Below, in pieces: positions 9,143 to 17,494 of a DNA stretch of 64,000 bases. The DNA is from Pseudomonadota bacterium (GTDB taxonomy: Bacteria > Pseudomonadota > Alphaproteobacteria > Rhizobiales > Rhizobiaceae). The number at the start of each line of letters is the position of its first letter. The first letter of the stretch is position 1. Where the stretch lies: assembly GCA_023390055.1 (NCBI GenBank), contig JAEWDP010000155.1, positions 1-64,000 on the forward strand, read 5' to 3'. Below the pieces are notes generated by a model. The model had not been told where the DNA came from. It made no database searches and saw only the letters and a program-made list of their open reading frames with translations. The translations under genes were made by a program, and so were the position numbers.

Positions 9143-9170
9143 TTGCTATTGGGCAAAAATGACGTATAAG
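9143..9170 (+). promoter_or_regulatory. rpsF: Candidate promoter of the rpsF operon
   Basis: TTGCTA (9143-9148) and TATAAG (9165-9170) are separated by 16 bases. They lie about 225 bases before rpsF and just before the structured leader. Position and match are reasonable for a housekeeping promoter, though nothing in the sequence fixes the start of transcription. Confidence 0.4.
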
Positions 9171-9395
9171 CCGGCCTGTTCGAAACACCCGGTTTTCTGG
9201 CTGGTGGCTGAACGGAGGGCAGGTTCGCGAAAGCGGCCGCAGGGACCACAAGGTCCAAGCCTCCCGTGTCTCCGCTCTCGACCGTCTCGATCAAACAGCT
9301 TTTCTTGCAGGATTTCAGGATCCCACAGGAGCAGTCGTTGAGGCTTAGCCGCCGAAGCCCGGGTGAGTACAACCGCAAGAAAAGGCAAAGCTTAC
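9171..9395 (+). promoter_or_regulatory. rpsF: Long structured 5' leader of the rpsF operon
   Basis: About 225 untranslated bases precede rpsF. Within 9214-9264 an outer helix GGAGG (9214-9218) with CCTCC (9260-9264) encloses two hairpins: CGC-GAAA-GCG (9226-9235, a GNRA tetraloop) and GGACC-ACAA-GGTCC (9243-9256). A closed branched fold of this kind is typical of ribosomal protein leaders; S6:S18 is known to bind its own mRNA leader in other bacteria. I do not claim that this matches that known motif. An AAAGG site precedes the rpsF ATG. Confidence 0.45.
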
Positions 9396-9836
9396 ATGGC
9401 TCTTTACGAACACGTATTCCTTGCCCGGCAGGATATGTCCGCTCAGCAGGTTGACGCCCTCGTAGAACAATACAAGGGTGTCATCGAAGCTAACGGCGGC
9501 AAGGTCGGGCGCATCGAGAATTGGGGATTGAAGTCCCTCACCTATCGCATCAAGAAGAACCGCAAGGCGCATTATGCCCTGATGGACATCGACGCACCGC
9601 CCGCTGCCGTGCACGAGATGGAACGCCAGATGCGCATCAATGAAGACGTCCTTCGTCACATGACGCTCGCCGTCGACAAGCATGAAGAAGGACCGTCTGC
9701 AATGATGCAGAAGCGTGACCGTGACGACCGTCCGCGTCGCGATGGCGACCGTCCCGGTTTTGACCGTGGCCCGCGCCCTGACCGTGCTCCCCGCGAGGGC
9801 GGTTTCGAGCGCCGTCCGCGCGAAGACCGTGCATAA
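9396..9836 (+). CDS. rpsF: 30S ribosomal protein S6
   Basis: S6 binds the central domain of 16S rRNA together with S18. The 146-residue protein starts at MALYEHVFLARQD, with AAAGGCAAAG just upstream, and has the usual S6 core (VGRIENWGLKSLTYRI, KKNRKAHYALMDI). After residue 105 comes a long charged tail of repeated Arg-Asp-Arg and Arg-Pro units, an extension common in alphaproteobacterial S6 and likely disordered. rpsR follows 23 bases downstream. Confidence 0.97.
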   Translation: MALYEHVFLARQDMSAQQVDALVEQYKGVIEANGGKVGRIENWGLKSLTYRIKKNRKAHYALMDIDAPPAAVHEMERQMRINEDVLRHMTLAVDKHEEGPSAMMQKRDRDDRPRRDGDRPGFDRGPRPDRAPREGGFERRPREDRA

Positions 9837-9859
9837 TCGAGCTTCAAGGAGAAAAGACA

Positions 9860-10108
9860 ATGGCTGAAGCATCCTCTGCTCCGGCACGCCGCCCCTTCCA
9901 TCGCCGCCGCAAGACGTGCCCGTTCTCGGGCGCCAATGCGCCGCGGATCGACTACAAGGACGTCCGCCTTCTGCAGCGCTACATTTCCGAGCGCGGCAAG
10001 ATCGTTCCGTCCCGCATCACGGCCGTCTCCCAGAAGAAGCAGCGTGAGCTCGCAAGAGCAATCAAGCGCGCCCGCTTCCTCGGCCTTTTGCCCTACATCG
10101 TATCCTGA
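9860..10108 (+). CDS. rpsR: 30S ribosomal protein S18
   Basis: S18 is an 82-residue basic protein that forms a heterodimer with S6 on the platform of the small subunit. The family motifs KTCPFSG, DYKDVRLLQRYISERGKI and the C-terminal RARFLGLLPYI are all present. AAGGAG lies 10 bases before the ATG. A very strong hairpin starts eight bases after its stop, which may separate the high expression of rpsF-rpsR from the DUF2232 gene and rplI. Confidence 0.98.
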   Translation: MAEASSAPARRPFHRRRKTCPFSGANAPRIDYKDVRLLQRYISERGKIVPSRITAVSQKKQRELARAIKRARFLGLLPYIVS

Positions 10109-10115
10109 TGACATC

Positions 10116-10147
10116 ACTGCTCCCCGGTAGTCCAACCGGGGAGCAGT
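10116..10147 (+). terminator. Strong hairpin after rpsR (terminator or attenuator)
   Basis: A perfect 13-base-pair stem (10116-10128 with 10135-10147, loop AGTCCA) lies just after rpsR and is followed by TCCCTTCC. The stem is very stable, but the U-tract is poor. It may act as a partial terminator or protect the rpsF-rpsR message, lowering expression of the downstream membrane protein gene and rplI from the same promoter. Confidence 0.6.
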
Positions 10148-10258
10148 TCCCTTCCGCGATGGGCGTGGATCGGACATTTGAAATCCCATGTTGGGGACGA
10201 AGCGCCTGACGAATGCCAGGTCAATTCCCCTAACTGCGCAATGCAGGACAGCGAGACC

Positions 10259-11227
10259 GTGAAGACACTGAATCAGACAGTACTGCCGATCGGCATTCTT
10301 GCCGGTGTCGTTGCCACCCTGCTTGGTCTGGGTGCGATGTCGCAGCTGTCGTTTGCATTCGTCATCTACGCAGCATCCGCCCTGCCGATCCTGATTGCTG
10401 GACTCGGCTGGGGAAATCGTGCCGCGATCGTTGCCATCATCACGGCAGCCATCCTCGGCGCAATCCTCGTCTCCCCACCGTTTGCAGCAACAATGGCTAT
10501 CTTTACGCTCATCCCGGCTGGCTGGCTGTCGCATCTGGCCAACCTCGCGCGGCCGGCATCCGAACTTGGCGGTCCCGACAACCTCATGGCCTGGTATCCT
10601 TTGCCAGACATCCTTTTGCATCTGTGCTGCCTGGTCACATTGGCCATGATCGCGCTCGGTGTCGTGATCGGCTATGGGCCGCAATTCACCAACCAACTGG
10701 TCGACGTGATGATCACGGTGCTCAAAACGCAGGAACCGGCCTTCGTTCCGGATGCGGCCAGACTGGCGCAGACCAAGGCGATGCTGGTTCTGATGTTGCC
10801 GATGATCCAGGGCAGCCTCTGGGTCCTTTTGCTTTTTGCTGCATTTTATATCGCAATTCGTTTCGTTTCGCGCTCTTCGCGCGGGCTGCGCCCCCGCGAA
10901 GACATGCCATCCGGCTTGCGCATGAACCGCAATTCGATCTTCATTTTCCTGGCCGGCATCCTCCTGACTTTCGTCGGCGGCGTTCCGGCCATGGTCGGGG
11001 CAACCATTTGCGGAACGTTCGGCGCCGGTTTCCTGATGGCGGGTTTTGCCTCACTCCATTTTCGCATGAAGGGCAAGGACTGGCGCCTACCAGGCCTGAT
11101 GCTTGCCTATATCTCTTCGTTGATGCTGTTGCCGGCCTTCCTGATCCTGGTGATCGGCCTTGCCGATACACGCCAGACCATTGCGCTGACACCTGTCAGC
11201 AACGATCCATCCGACGAACATAATTGA
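10259..11227 (+). CDS. DUF2232 family membrane protein
   Basis: Integral membrane protein of about 322 residues with roughly eight hydrophobic segments, matching the DUF2232 (YybS-like) family often found between rpsR and rplI in alphaproteobacteria. Function is unknown. The start is uncertain: I take the GTG at 10259 because AGGAC lies about 10 bases upstream and the protein then begins directly with the first membrane helix, as in relatives. An ATG at 10241 or a TTG at 10178 would add 6 or 27 polar residues. The stop is 24 bases before rplI. Confidence 0.82.
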   Translation: MKTLNQTVLPIGILAGVVATLLGLGAMSQLSFAFVIYAASALPILIAGLGWGNRAAIVAIITAAILGAILVSPPFAATMAIFTLIPAGWLSHLANLARPASELGGPDNLMAWYPLPDILLHLCCLVTLAMIALGVVIGYGPQFTNQLVDVMITVLKTQEPAFVPDAARLAQTKAMLVLMLPMIQGSLWVLLLFAAFYIAIRFVSRSSRGLRPREDMPSGLRMNRNSIFIFLAGILLTFVGGVPAMVGATICGTFGAGFLMAGFASLHFRMKGKDWRLPGLMLAYISSLMLLPAFLILVIGLADTRQTIALTPVSNDPSDEHN

Positions 11228-11251
11228 AATCAACCTCGAAAGGACAAACCC

Positions 11252-11827
11252 ATGGAAGTCATTCTTCTTGAACGGATTGCCAAACTCGGCCAGATGGGTG
11301 AAACCGTCAGGGTCCGTGACGGCTACGCTCGCAATTTCCTCCTGCCACAGGGCAAGGCACTGCGCGCTAACGAAGGCAACAAGAAGCGTTTTGAGGCCGA
11401 GCGCTCAACGCTCGAAGCCCGCAATCTCGAGCGCAAGTCCGAAGCGCAGACAGTGGCAGACGCACTTGAAGGCAAGTCGTTCATCATCGTTCGCTCGGCT
11501 GGCGAAACCGGCCAGCTTTACGGTTCGGTTGCTGCTCGCGACATCGTCGAGACACTGATTGAAGCAGGTTTCAACATCGGTCGCAACCAGGTGGACCTCA
11601 ACCATCCGATCAAGGCCATCGGCATCCACAAGGTGAAGCTGCACCTTCACTCTGAAGTCGAGATCGAGATCGAAGCCAACGTTGCTCGTTCGGTCGAAGA
11701 AGCCGAGCGTCAGGCAAAGGGTGAGAGCCTCACTTCTGCCGACGCGATCTATGGCGTCGACGAAGACGCGTTGCGTCCGGAAGATTTCTTCGACCCGGAT
11801 GCAGATCGCGACGACGACGAAGAATAA
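11252..11827 (+). CDS. rplI: 50S ribosomal protein L9
   Basis: L9 binds domain V of 23S rRNA and spans out from the L1 stalk base; it affects reading-frame fidelity. The 191-residue protein has the N-terminal RNA-binding part with the signature (GYARNFLLPQGKA, about 24-36), the long connecting helix (about 42-75), and the C-terminal domain, plus an acidic tail (ending DRDDDEE) typical of rhizobial L9. AAAGGAC precedes the ATG. A U-tailed terminator closes the operon. Confidence 0.98.
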   Translation: MEVILLERIAKLGQMGETVRVRDGYARNFLLPQGKALRANEGNKKRFEAERSTLEARNLERKSEAQTVADALEGKSFIIVRSAGETGQLYGSVAARDIVETLIEAGFNIGRNQVDLNHPIKAIGIHKVKLHLHSEVEIEIEANVARSVEEAERQAKGESLTSADAIYGVDEDALRPEDFFDPDADRDDDEE

Positions 11828-11868
11828 TCACCCGGTCCCTGCGAAGATTTGGCAAGGTCCAGGTTTGC

Positions 11869-11907
11869 GCCTCCGAAAGTGAGAGATCAACTTTCGGGGG
11901 CTTTTTT
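11869..11907 (+). terminator. Rho-independent terminator of the rpsF-rplI operon
   Basis: GCCTCCGAAAGT (11869-11880) pairs with ACTTTCGGGGGC (11890-11901) as a 12-base-pair stem with one G-U pair and a 9-base loop, followed by six T. It ends three bases before the end of the opposing ugpC gene, so it also lies at the 3' end of the ugp transcript, though without a U-tract on that strand. Confidence 0.9.
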
Positions 11908-11909
11908 GT

Positions 11910-12965
11910 TCAGGCTTCCAGCCGCTTGCCGTTTGCACCAAACATGTGGATGCTGGTAAGTGCAGCCGAGATCTCGACCGTTTCGCCAATCTTGATTTGG
12001 GAACGTCCGGGAACGCGAAACACGATCGTCGTGGCATCTGCAAATGAGGCATGGACGTAACTTTCCGCCCCTACCAGTTCCACTGCATCAACCTTTACCT
12101 GGCCAGAGAAGTCGGCCGGGGACTGTCCATCGGCGATCATCATGTCTTCTGGTCGAATACCGATGGTTGCCACATCAGGACTGATTGCCATCGACTCTGA
12201 CAGCGTCCAACCGGCCGTCTGAGTGGCCTTGCAGTTCAGAAGGTTCATGGAGGGAGAACCGATGAAGGTAGCCACGAAGGTCGAGGCCGGGCGCTCGTAG
12301 AGGTCAATTGGCGTTCCGACCTGTTCGATATGTCCACCATTCAGCACCACAAGACGATCTGCAAGCGTCATCGCTTCCATCTGATCATGGGTAACGTAGA
12401 CACTGGTCGTTGCCAGCGTGCGCTGCAGGCGCCGGATCTCGACGCGCATCTGAACACGCAGCTTTGCATCGAGATTGGAGAGCGGCTCATCGAAAAGAAA
12501 GGCCGCCGGCTTACGCACGATTGCACGCCCCATGGCAACACGCTGACGCTGCCCACCCGACAATTGGCGCGGCTTGCGCTCGAGGAACGGTTCGATCTCC
12601 AGCGCCGTTGCAGCTTCCGTGATGCGGCGCTCGATCTCGTCTTTTGGGGTATTGCGGTTCTTCAAGCCGTAGGAGAGGTTCTGGCGAACCGTCATATGCG
12701 GATAGAGCGCATAATTTTGAAAGACCATGGCGATATCACGCTCGGCCGGCTCGAGATTGTTGATGACACGCCCGCCGATTGCGATCTCTCCCGAGGTGAT
12801 GCCTTCCAGTCCGGCAATCATGCGCAGAAGTGTCGACTTGCCGCATCCCGATGGCCCGACAAGAACGATCATCTCACCATCGGCGATGTGAAGCGACACG
12901 CCCTTTATGGCTTCGATATTGCCGCCATAAATCTTGCGGACTTGCCTGAGTTCGATTTCGGCCAT
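11910..12965 (-). CDS. ugpC: sn-glycerol-3-phosphate ABC transporter, ATP-binding protein UgpC
   Basis: UgpC is the ATPase of the glycerol-3-phosphate importer. The 351-residue protein shows Walker A GPSGCGKST (37-45), the Q-loop VFQNYALYPH, signature LSGGQ (135-139) and Walker B FLFDEP (156-161), then a C-terminal TOBE-type domain with IGIRPEDM. The start MAEIEL is used because its ATG overlaps the ugpE stop (TAATG), the usual coupling in this operon; a longer frame inside ugpE is possible but unlikely. It is the last gene of the minus-strand ugpBAEC set. Confidence 0.93.
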   Translation of the reverse strand: MAEIELRQVRKIYGGNIEAIKGVSLHIADGEMIVLVGPSGCGKSTLLRMIAGLEGITSGEIAIGGRVINNLEPAERDIAMVFQNYALYPHMTVRQNLSYGLKNRNTPKDEIERRITEAATALEIEPFLERKPRQLSGGQRQRVAMGRAIVRKPAAFLFDEPLSNLDAKLRVQMRVEIRRLQRTLATTSVYVTHDQMEAMTLADRLVVLNGGHIEQVGTPIDLYERPASTFVATFIGSPSMNLLNCKATQTAGWTLSESMAISPDVATIGIRPEDMMIADGQSPADFSGQVKVDAVELVGAESYVHASFADATTIVFRVPGRSQIKIGETVEISAALTSIHMFGANGKRLEA

Positions 12966-13813
12966 TATTTCTCGGTCTCCACAAGGCCTTTGACAAACCA
13001 ACGCTGCATCAGCACCACGACCAGCATGGGCGGGATGATGGCAAGGATTGCCGTGACCATAACGTAATTCCAGGGCGTGGATGCATCGGTAAAGTCGACC
13101 ATCCGCCTCAGCCCGATGATGATCGTGTTCATCTTGGCATCGTTGGTGACAAGCAGTGGCCAGAGGTACTGGGTCCAGCCATAGATGAAGAGAATCACGA
13201 AGAGTGCGGCGATATTGGTTTTCGACAGGGGTAGAAGAATGTCACGCATGAAGCGGAACGGACCGGCATTGTCGATGCGGGCCGCCTCCACCATCTCGCC
13301 CGGGATGGTGAGGAAGAACTGTCTGAAGAGAAATGTCGCCGTGGCGGATGCGATGAGCGGCAGCGTCAGGCCGGCATAGGTATCGAGGAGGCCAAGATCG
13401 ACGATCACCTTGTAGGTCGGCAGGATGCGGACTTCGACCGGAAGCATCAGCGTGACAAAGATCATCCAGAAAAAGCCCATGCGAAAGGGGAAGCGGAAAA
13501 AGACGATGGCAAAGGCAGACAGGAAAGAAATGATAATCTTGCCGACCGCGATCACCATCGCCACGACGAAGGTGTTGAAGAGCATGCGCTCAAGACTGAC
13601 GCCGACGACCTGTTCCAGTCCCCCCGACATCGCACCGGCATAGTTGTCGACGAAATGCTCACCGGGCAGTAGTGACATTGGCGGACGTATGACCTCGACG
13701 GAGGTCATGGTGGATGCAACGAAGGTGTAATAGATCGGAAAGGCCACAATCAGGATGCCGACAATCAGCATCAGATGGGCCATCAGCCTTGCAACGGGGC
13801 GGTTTTCAATCAT
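12965..13813 (-). CDS. ugpE: sn-glycerol-3-phosphate ABC transporter permease UgpE
   Basis: Second membrane subunit of the importer, 282 residues with six predicted membrane helices and the EAA loop typical of MalG-like permeases (EMVEAARIDNAGPFRFMRDILLPL region) that docks on UgpC. The protein begins with a short cytoplasmic segment and the helix LMLIVGILIVAFPIYYTFVA. Its start is 9 bases after the ugpA stop and its stop shares one base with ugpC. The match of the whole operon to UgpBAEC supports the substrate assignment. Confidence 0.93.
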   Translation of the reverse strand: MIENRPVARLMAHLMLIVGILIVAFPIYYTFVASTMTSVEVIRPPMSLLPGEHFVDNYAGAMSGGLEQVVGVSLERMLFNTFVVAMVIAVGKIIISFLSAFAIVFFRFPFRMGFFWMIFVTLMLPVEVRILPTYKVIVDLGLLDTYAGLTLPLIASATATFLFRQFFLTIPGEMVEAARIDNAGPFRFMRDILLPLSKTNIAALFVILFIYGWTQYLWPLLVTNDAKMNTIIIGLRRMVDFTDASTPWNYVMVTAILAIIPPMLVVVLMQRWFVKGLVETEK

Positions 13814-13822
13814 GGGCTGGCC

Positions 13823-14704
13823 TCAACCATAGTGCACTTTCTTCTCGACAAAGCGGAACTGGAATGCCGTCAGTGCAATCACGATGATCATCAAGATCAC
13901 CGACTGGGCAGCCGAGGACCCGAGATTGAGGTTCACGAAGCCGTCATTGTAGACCTTGTAGACAAGTGTCTCGGTCGCCCTTGCCGGCCCACCACCCGTC
14001 ACCGCGTGAATGATGCCGAATGTATCGAAGAAGGCATAGACCGTGTTGACGACAAGAAGAAAGAACGTCGTTGGTGCCAGGAGCGGAAACACGATCGTCC
14101 AGAACCGGCGGCTGCCGCGCGCGCCATCGATTGCTGCGGCTTCCATCAGCGACTTTGGAATGGCCTGCAGACCGGCGACGAAGAAGAGGAAGTTGTAGCT
14201 GATCTGCTTCCAGGCAGCTGCAGCAACCACCAGAGCCATCGCCTGGGAGCCATCGAGCACCGGATCCCACATGATACCGTTTCGGCGCAGGAGATAGGCA
14301 AATGTTCCCATTGCGGGATTGAACATGAAAAGCCACAGCATGCCGGCAACAGCCGGTGCCACCGCATAGGGAATGATCAGGAAGGTGCGATAGAACCCGC
14401 GACCGCGCACGACAAGATCTGCGGCGGTCGCCAGGAGAAGTGCAGCCCCCATGGCCAAAGCCGCAGTCAGAACGCTGAACACGATCGTGACCTGGATCGA
14501 ATTCAGATAGTTCGGGTCGTTGAAGATTGCCGTGAAATTGGCAAAACCAACAAATGTGCTTTTGAGGCCGAACGGGTCTTCCCGCATCGCCGACTGGTAG
14601 AGTGCCTGGCTGGCCGGCCAGAAGAAGAAGACCACAGTCAGGACGATCTGCGGCGCGACGAGAAGATACGGAAGGATCTTGTTGGGAAAGACAACGTTTT
14701 GCAC
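13823..14704 (-). CDS. ugpA: sn-glycerol-3-phosphate ABC transporter permease UgpA
   Basis: First membrane subunit, 293 residues with six membrane helices and the EAA loop (SLMEAAAIDGARGSRRFW region). The N-terminus LPYLLVAPQIVLTVVFFFWP is characteristic of UgpA/MalF-like permeases. The start is GTG. It follows ugpB after 65 bases that contain a hairpin, and precedes ugpE by 9 bases. With UgpE it forms the channel across the inner membrane. Confidence 0.93.
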   Translation of the reverse strand: MQNVVFPNKILPYLLVAPQIVLTVVFFFWPASQALYQSAMREDPFGLKSTFVGFANFTAIFNDPNYLNSIQVTIVFSVLTAALAMGAALLLATAADLVVRGRGFYRTFLIIPYAVAPAVAGMLWLFMFNPAMGTFAYLLRRNGIMWDPVLDGSQAMALVVAAAAWKQISYNFLFFVAGLQAIPKSLMEAAAIDGARGSRRFWTIVFPLLAPTTFFLLVVNTVYAFFDTFGIIHAVTGGGPARATETLVYKVYNDGFVNLNLGSSAAQSVILMIIVIALTAFQFRFVEKKVHYG

Positions 14705-14730
14705 GAAGTGGGCCCTTCAGAAGATGGGGT

Positions 14731-14755
14731 GCCGCCCGGCGTTCGACCGGACGGC
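14731..14755 (-). other. Intercistronic hairpin between ugpB and ugpA
   Basis: On the minus strand a 9-base-pair stem (GCCGUCCGG with CCGGGCGGC, one U-G pair, 7-base loop) lies 15 bases after the ugpB stop. No U-tract follows. Such hairpins after binding-protein genes are known to protect upstream mRNA and keep the binding protein in excess over the permease; that role is inferred here. Confidence 0.6.
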
Positions 14756-14769
14756 TCTTTGTGGACCCG

Positions 14770-16080
14770 TTAGTTTCCGAGCGCCTGCTGGATTGCGGCA
14801 TTGCCACGTTCGACGGCCTTGTCGAGTGCCGCCTTGGCATCCTGTTCTCCAGCCAGCATCGTCTCGAACTCCTCGTTCATGATGTCGCGGACCTGCGGCA
14901 GGTTCACGAGACGCACACCCTTGGAGTTTTCTGTCGGCTCCTTGCCCATCATCTGCAAGATCGGGGTCTCGCGTCCCGGATTTTCGTCGTAGAAGCCGGA
15001 TTCCTTGGTGGCTTCATACGCTTCCATGGTCACCGGGAGGTAGCCCGAGACCTGATGCAGGCGCGCCTGGATGTCGGTCTGTGAAAGGAAATTGAAGAAT
15101 TCCGCAATGCCCTTGTACTGCTCATCCGACTTGCCGGCAAAAACCCACAGGCTGGCACCACCCGGAATGGTATTTTGCGGGCGGCCCTCGCCTTCGTAAT
15201 AGGGAAGCTGACCAATGCCGTAATTGATCCCGCTCTTGACGATGTCGCCAAGACCACCTGACGATTCCGTCAAGATGCCGCACTCACTGGAAAGAAAGAG
15301 CTGCTTGGCTTCAGATGTACGGCCGCCATACCGGAAGACGCCCTCCTTGGCGAGGTCGGCGATCGACTGGAAATGCTCCACGAATTGTGGCGCATTGAAC
15401 TTCAGCTCGACATCCGTTCCCGCAAGACCGTTTTCAAGCGTACCGTAGGAAAGATTATTCCATGCGGAGAAATTCTCCGTCTGGATCCATGTCAGCCAGG
15501 TGGATGTATAGCCGCAAGGTGCGGCACCGCTGGTCTTAATCGTGCGGGCAGCTTCCCAGACTTCCGGCCAGGTCTTTGGCGGATTGTCGACATCAAGGCC
15601 TGCCTTTTCGAAGATGTCCTTGTTGTAATAGAGGATTGGCGACGACGAATTGTAGGGGAAGGACAGCATGGTCCCGTCCGGCTTGGAATAATAGGCTACA
15701 ATGCCCGGCAGGTACTGGGACTTGTCGAAGGTATATCCACCCTTTTCGAGCACTTCGGCAACCGGAATGACGGCACCTTCTGCGGCCATCATCACACCGG
15801 TACCAACATCGAACACCTGAATGATGGCGGGTGGTTGCTTGGCGCGGAAGGCAGCAATACCGGCATTGAGAACTTCTGGATAGGAGCCCTTGAAGGCTGG
15901 AACGATCTTGTAGTCGCTCTGCTTTTCATTGAACTCCTTGGCAAGCGTGTCAACCACCTCGTTGTTGGCACCGGTCATGGCGTGCCACCATTGCAACTCG
16001 GTGACGGCCAGCGCGCTTGATGCCCAAAACAGTGACAGGCTCGCGGCAACTGCAGACGTAGCGATGATCTTCGTGGACAT
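14770..16080 (-). CDS. ugpB: sn-glycerol-3-phosphate ABC transporter, substrate-binding protein UgpB
   Basis: Periplasmic binding protein for glycerol-3-phosphate and related glycerophosphodiesters, 436 residues. It has a Sec signal peptide with ALA cleavage near residue 25, then the mature start TELQWWHAMTGANNEVV and the UgpB-like segments TWPEVWEAARTIK and GGASLWVFAGK. The ATG is preceded by AGGGAGG at a good distance; a longer frame upstream has no support. It is the first gene of the operon. In other bacteria ugp genes answer to phosphate starvation through PhoB; I could not find a clean Pho box here. Confidence 0.95.
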   Translation of the reverse strand: MSTKIIATSAVAASLSLFWASSALAVTELQWWHAMTGANNEVVDTLAKEFNEKQSDYKIVPAFKGSYPEVLNAGIAAFRAKQPPAIIQVFDVGTGVMMAAEGAVIPVAEVLEKGGYTFDKSQYLPGIVAYYSKPDGTMLSFPYNSSSPILYYNKDIFEKAGLDVDNPPKTWPEVWEAARTIKTSGAAPCGYTSTWLTWIQTENFSAWNNLSYGTLENGLAGTDVELKFNAPQFVEHFQSIADLAKEGVFRYGGRTSEAKQLFLSSECGILTESSGGLGDIVKSGINYGIGQLPYYEGEGRPQNTIPGGASLWVFAGKSDEQYKGIAEFFNFLSQTDIQARLHQVSGYLPVTMEAYEATKESGFYDENPGRETPILQMMGKEPTENSKGVRLVNLPQVRDIMNEEFETMLAGEQDAKAALDKAVERGNAAIQQALGN

Positions 16081-16494
16081 ATTATTCCTCCCTGTTGTCT
16101 TTGAAGAGAATTCAAACCCGAATGTGCAACTTCTGACTGTGGCGTCCCTTGCCGGGGCCGCGACACAATCCTCCAATCCTCCAACAGCTAGCCCCAAAAT
16201 GACTGCGCTGACAATGGGATAAAAGTCTCGACCTGTCTTTTGCAGCCGAACTTTCCTCTTCACTCTCTTGCACTTTTGCGCAGACAGACTGCTTTTCAAG
16301 GCGTTGCCGGACACATGATTGATTTGCTTTTGTTTATACAACTTACAAATGGTTTTGTTTGCAAGCCTGCGTCGCTGCATTGCCGGTTTCTGCCGTTTGC
16401 CTGTCCGATTTCGCCTTTGCGAAGCGTAGATAACATGTTGACAGTGCCCCCCTTTTTCCGCCTATGTTGGGTCGAACACAGGAGAGGGTAACCT
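16081..16494. other. Divergent intergenic region ugpB / TAXI binding protein
   Basis: These 414 bases separate two outward-facing transporter operons and contain no supported gene. The centre (about 16315-16360) is AT-rich and has two copies of TTTTGTTT 27 bases apart flanking a TACAA-containing segment, which may be promoter or operator DNA. ATGAC/TGACA half-sites near 16199-16214 resemble a Pho box but have the wrong spacing. Confidence 0.55.
16438..16467 (+). promoter_or_regulatory. Candidate promoter of the TAXI-TRAP operon
   Basis: A perfect TTGACA (16438-16443) is followed after 18 bases by CTATGT (16462-16467), about 27 bases before the ATG of the binding protein. The -35 is strong and the -10 is moderate. 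A GGAGAGGG ribosome-binding site lies between this and the start codon. Confidence 0.45.
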
Positions 16495-17469
16495 ATGAAA
16501 TTGAGGAAAAGTCTAGTCGCGCTTGCCGGCATACTCGCAGTGGGTGCAGGCGTTGCATTTGCGCAGGGGCCGTCATTCTTCAGGATCGGCACCGGAGGGA
16601 CGTCCGGAACCTACTATCCGATTGGCGGGCTCATCGCCAACGCGATTTCAGGCTCTGAAGGCAAGGGGGTGGAAGGCCTTGTGGCAACAGCCGTTGCATC
16701 AAACGGTTCTGTTGCAAACATCAATGCGATCCAGGGTGGATCGATGGAATCGGGCTTCACACAGTCGGATGTCGCCTATTGGGCCCATACCGGAACCGGC
16801 CTCTATGACGGCAAGGGCAAGGTCGAGGACCTTCGTCTCATTGCCACGCTATACCCAGAAACCATCCATGTGGTCGCGCGCAAGGATGCGGGCATCAACT
16901 CGATTGCCGACCTCAAGGGCAAACGTGTCTCCGTCGATGAACCCGGCTCCGGCACTATCGTCGACGCACGCATCGTGCTTAAGGCCTTTGGCCTCACTGA
17001 AGACGACATCGAAGCCGAACATCTGAAACCCGGTCCTGCCGGCGAGCGTCTTCGCGACGGTGGTCTCGACGCCTATTTCTTCGTTGGCGGCTATCCGACA
17101 GGCGCTATTTCCGAGCTTGCGACATCAAGCGGCATCACACTGGTGCCGATCACCGGTCCGGAAGTCGACAAGCTTCTTGAGGAATACAGCTTCTTCTCGA
17201 AGGACACGGTTCCGGCAGGTACCTATACGGATGTCGGCGAAACCCCGACCATCTCGGTCGCTGCACAATGGGTCACGAGCGTCAAGCAGTCCGATGATCT
17301 TGTCTATAACATCACGAAGGTGATGTGGAACGACACCACCCGCAAGGAACTTGACGCAGGTCATGCGAAGGGCAAGCTGATCACGCTTGAAAACGCCACG
17401 ACCAGCCTCGGCATTCCGCTTCATCCGGGGGCGGAGCGTTTCTACAAGGAAGCTGGCGTCCTGAAATAG
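16495..17469 (+). CDS. TAXI family TRAP transporter solute-binding protein
   Basis: Periplasmic substrate receptor of the TAXI type, 324 residues. It has a signal peptide cleaved near residue 23 (GVAFA-Q) and the family signature FRIGTGGTSGTYYPIGG at the mature start, followed by GLVATAVASNGSVANI and the DLKGKRVSVDEPGSGT segment. TAXI proteins bind small organic acids or amino acids; this ligand is unknown. GGAGAGGG precedes the ATG. The partner permease lies 92 bases downstream, beyond a terminator-like hairpin, which should leave the receptor in excess. Confidence 0.95.
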   Translation: MKLRKSLVALAGILAVGAGVAFAQGPSFFRIGTGGTSGTYYPIGGLIANAISGSEGKGVEGLVATAVASNGSVANINAIQGGSMESGFTQSDVAYWAHTGTGLYDGKGKVEDLRLIATLYPETIHVVARKDAGINSIADLKGKRVSVDEPGSGTIVDARIVLKAFGLTEDDIEAEHLKPGPAGERLRDGGLDAYFFVGGYPTGAISELATSSGITLVPITGPEVDKLLEEYSFFSKDTVPAGTYTDVGETPTISVAAQWVTSVKQSDDLVYNITKVMWNDTTRKELDAGHAKGKLITLENATTSLGIPLHPGAERFYKEAGVLK

Positions 17470-17494
17470 GTCGAAATACCGGCATCGACAGCCA

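Noticed and set aside
9159..9341. 60-codon frame in the rpsF leader.
   Set aside because: It overlaps the candidate -10 and is Ser/Arg-rich as expected of noncoding leader; no Shine-Dalgarno element.
16199..16214. Possible Pho box (ATGAC and TGACA half-sites) upstream of ugpB.
   Set aside because: The half-sites are nine bases apart instead of the usual eleven and match only partly.
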